7,702 nt of DNA, taken from the NCBI GenBank assembly GCA_902469555.1, contig CABRDB010000086.1:1-7702 (forward strand), given 5' to 3'. The notes beneath the pieces are model-generated. The model was given only the letters and a program-made list of their open reading frames with translations, ran no database searches and was not told the DNA's origin. Below are positions 5,742-7,702 of this stretch, one piece after another (positions within the stretch are counted from its first letter, which is position 1; every line of letters starts with the position of its first letter). Source of the stretch: an uncultured Collinsella sp. (GTDB taxonomy: Bacteria > Actinomycetota > Coriobacteriia > Coriobacteriales > Coriobacteriaceae). The position numbers and the translations under genes are program-made.

Positions 5742-5966
5742 CGGGCATTCCCAGCTACTTTATTCGGCTACAGTAATTACAGGGCGTCTTTATTAAAGTA
5801 AAGCTGCAAACTGAGTACGATTAACCGCTCATCGCATATTTCATCACGCTTATCGAGTAAGTTTCTTTCATAGATGAATATTGTTTCCAGTTCGTTACGC
5901 TAATGAGGTGTCTTTATTGGCTGAAGCCCTCTGGCGACAGAGGGCTTTCGCACGCTGGGAGGGAAA
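5742..5966 (+). other. AT-rich leader upstream of the C69 peptidase gene
   Basis: This non-coding stretch of about 225 bp is clearly richer in A and T than either flanking gene. It must hold the peptidase promoter, since a strong terminator lies just before it. I cannot pick a convincing -35/-10 pair. It contains short palindromes that could bind a regulator: GTAATTAC (5773-5780), CTTTATTAAAG (5788-5798) and TTCATAGATGAA (5867-5878). None is specific enough to name a regulator. A GCGA-capped hairpin lies near its end and the ribosome site GGGAGGG is at 5957-5963. The short frame beginning ATGAGGTGT at 5903 overlaps the peptidase start, has no ribosome site and is not called. Confidence 0.5.
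5924..5947 (+). promoter_or_regulatory. GCGA-loop hairpin just before the C69 ribosome site
   Basis: AAGCCCTCTG (5924-5933) and CAGAGGGCTT (5938-5947) form a perfect 10-bp stem capped by GCGA, a stable GNRA tetraloop. Only a short T stretch follows (TTTCG counting the end of the arm). It ends 9 bases before the GGGAGGG ribosome site. Possible roles are a leader attenuator, a 5' stabiliser of the peptidase message or a weak terminator of incoming transcription. Confidence 0.6.
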
Positions 5967-7702
5967 ATGAGGAAAACTCGCCCCGTCAACGCGCTCAAGA
6001 AGCTTGGCATAGGCCTTGCATTTGGAGCTGCAACCATCATGTCCATGCCGACCTCTGCACTCGCTTGCACGCAGGTCTACATGGGCAAAAACCTTACGGC
6101 CGACGGCAACACGTACTACGGCCGTTCCGAGGACTATGGCCCGCGCTATCTTAAGCACTTTGGCATTGAGCCCTCTCACGGCCCGGGACATACGTACAGC
6201 TCGGACGAGTCTTCGTTCATGTACACCTCGACCAAGACCACGTATCGCTACACCTATGTACGCGACCATCCCTCCCAGTGGGACAACCGCTGGGATGCCT
6301 ACTCTGAAGCAGGCATCAACGAGAAGGGCGTATCCTGCTCCGCCACGCTAAGCACCAGTATGAATGCAGATGCCGAGACAGCAGACCCCCTGACTAAAAC
6401 CGGCATCGGCGAGTACAACTACGCCAGCGTCATCCTGGGCGAGAGCGCCACGGCCCGCGAGGGCGTCGAGCTCCTCGGCAGCCTGATTGACGAGCAGGGC
6501 GTCTGCTCCAACGACCAGATCATCATCGCCGACAACAACGAGACCTGGCTATTTGCCGCGCTTTCCGGTCACCAGTGGATCGGCATGAAGCTCGCCGACG
6601 ACGTCGCCTCGATCAACCCCAACATCGGCAACCTCAACTACGATGTCGACCTCAACGACCCCGAGAACTGCCTGCACTCCGAGGGCATCGAGTCCATGCC
6701 TAAGGAGAAGGGCTTTGCCGAGTACACCGACGGCAAGTTCGACGTCGCCGCAACCTATGGCGAGACCATTCAGAATTCCGGTATGCACCAGTGGACCCGC
6801 TACGTCCAGGGCCGTAACTACTTTGGCAACGAGCTCCAGGAGGGCACCGACTACGAGATCGTCAAGGACGAGCGCGAAGAGGCTCGCGCCACGACCGGCG
6901 CCTTGGTCCACGAGATGCAGCCGCTGTTCTTCCAGCCCGGAAAGAAAGACTGGACTACCTTTGAGATGATTCGCTCTCTCGGTAACCGTGGCGAGAATAC
7001 CCCGGGCCTTAACGCCAACACTGACGGTGCCTATGCCATCGGCACCGAGCGCAACACCGAGATTCACGTCTTCCAGGTTCGCAACGGTCTTGATCCCCAG
7101 GTTGCAACAATCCAGTGGGAAATGCTCTCCCGCGCCGCGTACTCCGTCGCCATCCCCTTCTACTCCGCGCTGATTACCGAGGTTAGCCCGTATTTCAGCG
7201 ACCAGACCGTCTCCTTCGACCACTGCAAAGAGACGGACATCGTGAACAACGAGGAGCCCGAGAACTCCATCAACTACGTCCTCATGGACATCAGCTCCCT
7301 CTGCTTTGAGAATCCCGATACCCTTGGTATCAGCGTCCGCTCCTACCTCGATGCACTCCAGAACGAGCTCATCGAACAGAACAAGGAAGTCGACGCCGCC
7401 ATGCTGGCCGAGACGACCACCGAGGGCCGCACCGCTCTGGCCAACAAGGCCGGCAAGGCTGCCACCGAGAACACCTACAAGAAGTGCAAGGCCCTGCTCC
7501 AGGAGATGCGCGCCTATCAGAAGGCCGGAAACTTTGACGAGCCCTTCACCCCGAGCGACCTGAACACCGAGACCAACGGCCTCAAGGTGTCCATCACTTA
7601 CGCCAAGGATGCTCTTGCCACCGATCCGGTCACCCCGGATCAGCCCGGCACCCCCGAGCAGCCCGGCACCCCCGAGCAGCCCGGCACCCCCGAGCAGCCC
7701 GG
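5967..7702 (+). CDS. Secreted C69-family dipeptidase with PGTPEQ repeat tail (3' end cut by window)
   Basis: The frame is open for 578 codons and leaves the window without a stop. Residues 1-33 are a Sec signal peptide: basic MRKTRPVNALKK, a hydrophobic core, and cleavage after TSALA. Cys34 follows directly, and CTQVYMGKNLTADG (34-47) with GRSEDYG is the start of peptidase C69 (PepD-type dipeptidases, Ntn hydrolases), whose N-terminal Cys is the nucleophile. Other family segments are EAGINEKGVSCSATLS (114-129), IIIADNNETWLFAALSGHQW (183-202), KLADD and the late QWEMLSRAAYSVAIPFYSAL. Known members cleave dipeptides; this one should act outside the cell on peptides or dipeptides. After a helical, charged stretch comes the Pro-rich repeat from residue 554, which in Gram-positives usually spans the wall before a sortase signal or membrane anchor; that end is not visible. 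The ATG has GGGAGGG 3 bases upstream, a tight spacing. It has its own AT-rich leader and is probably monocistronic at its 5' side. Confidence 0.92.
   Translation, partial: MRKTRPVNALKKLGIGLAFGAATIMSMPTSALACTQVYMGKNLTADGNTYYGRSEDYGPRYLKHFGIEPSHGPGHTYSSDESSFMYTSTKTTYRYTYVRDHPSQWDNRWDAYSEAGINEKGVSCSATLSTSMNADAETADPLTKTGIGEYNYASVILGESATAREGVELLGSLIDEQGVCSNDQIIIADNNETWLFAALSGHQWIGMKLADDVASINPNIGNLNYDVDLNDPENCLHSEGIESMPKEKGFAEYTDGKFDVAATYGETIQNSGMHQWTRYVQGRNYFGNELQEGTDYEIVKDEREEARATTGALVHEMQPLFFQPGKKDWTTFEMIRSLGNRGENTPGLNANTDGAYAIGTERNTEIHVFQVRNGLDPQVATIQWEMLSRAAYSVAIPFYSALITEVSPYFSDQTVSFDHCKETDIVNNEEPENSINYVLMDISSLCFENPDTLGISVRSYLDALQNELIEQNKEVDAAMLAETTTEGRTALANKAGKAATENTYKKCKALLQEMRAYQKAGNFDEPFTPSDLNTETNGLKVSITYAKDALATDPVTPDQPGTPEQPGTPEQPGTPEQP
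7626..7702 (+). repeat. 18-bp tandem repeat encoding PGTPEQ
   Basis: Three identical copies of CCCGGCACCCCCGAGCAG lie at 7644-7661, 7662-7679 and 7680-7697. A diverged first copy at 7626-7643 encodes PVTPDQ, and a fifth unit begins at 7698 and is cut by the window edge. They encode a Pro/Thr/Glu-rich linker at the end of the C69 peptidase. The base-perfect identity of the later copies points to recent expansion, so copy number probably varies between strains. Confidence 0.95.

Noticed and set aside
6063..6068. Cys34 after the signal peptide as a lipoprotein lipobox
   Set aside because: The residues before Cys are S-A-L-A, which does not fit the usual L-[AST]-[GA]-C pattern, and the sequence after it matches the C69 catalytic N-terminus.
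5903..6154. 83-codon frame across the C69 start
   Set aside because: It has no ribosome site, overlaps the signal peptide and catalytic start of the real gene in another frame, and runs through the leader hairpin.
6549..7223. 224-codon minus-strand frame opposite the C69 gene
   Set aside because: It is a shadow of GC-rich codon use; the plus frame has full C69 family similarity and the minus product is low-complexity Val/Gly/Asp-rich.
1..7702. A defence system, CRISPR array, prophage or mobile gene cluster
   Set aside because: All genes belong to housekeeping or common surface families; no transposase, integrase, regularly spaced repeat or toxin-antitoxin pair is visible.

Overview
The window reads as an ordinary chromosomal segment of a high-GC Gram-positive bacterium. 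The best fit is Coriobacteriia, probably Collinsella or a close relative. This rests on GC-rich codon use, clear AGGAGG-type ribosome sites, the mix of an RNase D, a YugP-type membrane metallopeptidase and exonuclease VII, and a secreted C69 dipeptidase with a Pro/Thr/Glu repeat tail. The genus is an inference from gene style and was not searched.

Left part (1-4542, all minus strand, read right to left): RNase D (rnd), a YugP-family zinc membrane peptidase, the large and small subunits of exonuclease VII (xseA, xseB), a HIT-family nucleotide-binding hydrolase, and the first 54 codons of a LysR-type regulator cut by the window edge. xseA and xseB are 42 bp apart and form the clearest operon. 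HIT follows xseB by 49 bp and may also have its own promoter. RNase D and ExoVII are nucleases and HIT is a nucleotide hydrolase, so nucleic-acid and nucleotide turnover is the common theme; the peptidase stands apart.

The gap between RNase D and the peptidase (3171-3408) is the most structured non-coding stretch. It holds a likely promoter for the peptidase, a ~100-bp element bounded by perfect 15-bp inverted arms with further palindromes nested inside, and a separate perfect 12-bp hairpin just after the rnd stop.

Right part (4641-7702, plus strand): a diacylglycerol/lipid kinase-family protein, transcribed divergently from rnd. It is followed by a 30-residue single-helix membrane microprotein whose ribosome site overlaps the kinase stop codon. 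A strong intrinsic terminator closes this pair. A comparatively AT-rich ~225-bp leader then precedes a secreted C69 dipeptidase, whose catalytic Cys34 directly follows the signal peptide. That gene is open to the window end and stops inside an 18-bp tandem repeat encoding PGTPEQ, so its C-terminus is not visible.

I see no tRNA, rRNA, CRISPR array, insertion sequence, phage gene or recognisable defence system. The points worth following are the nested inverted-repeat element, the coupled microprotein and the repeat-tailed peptidase, rather than a new multi-gene system.
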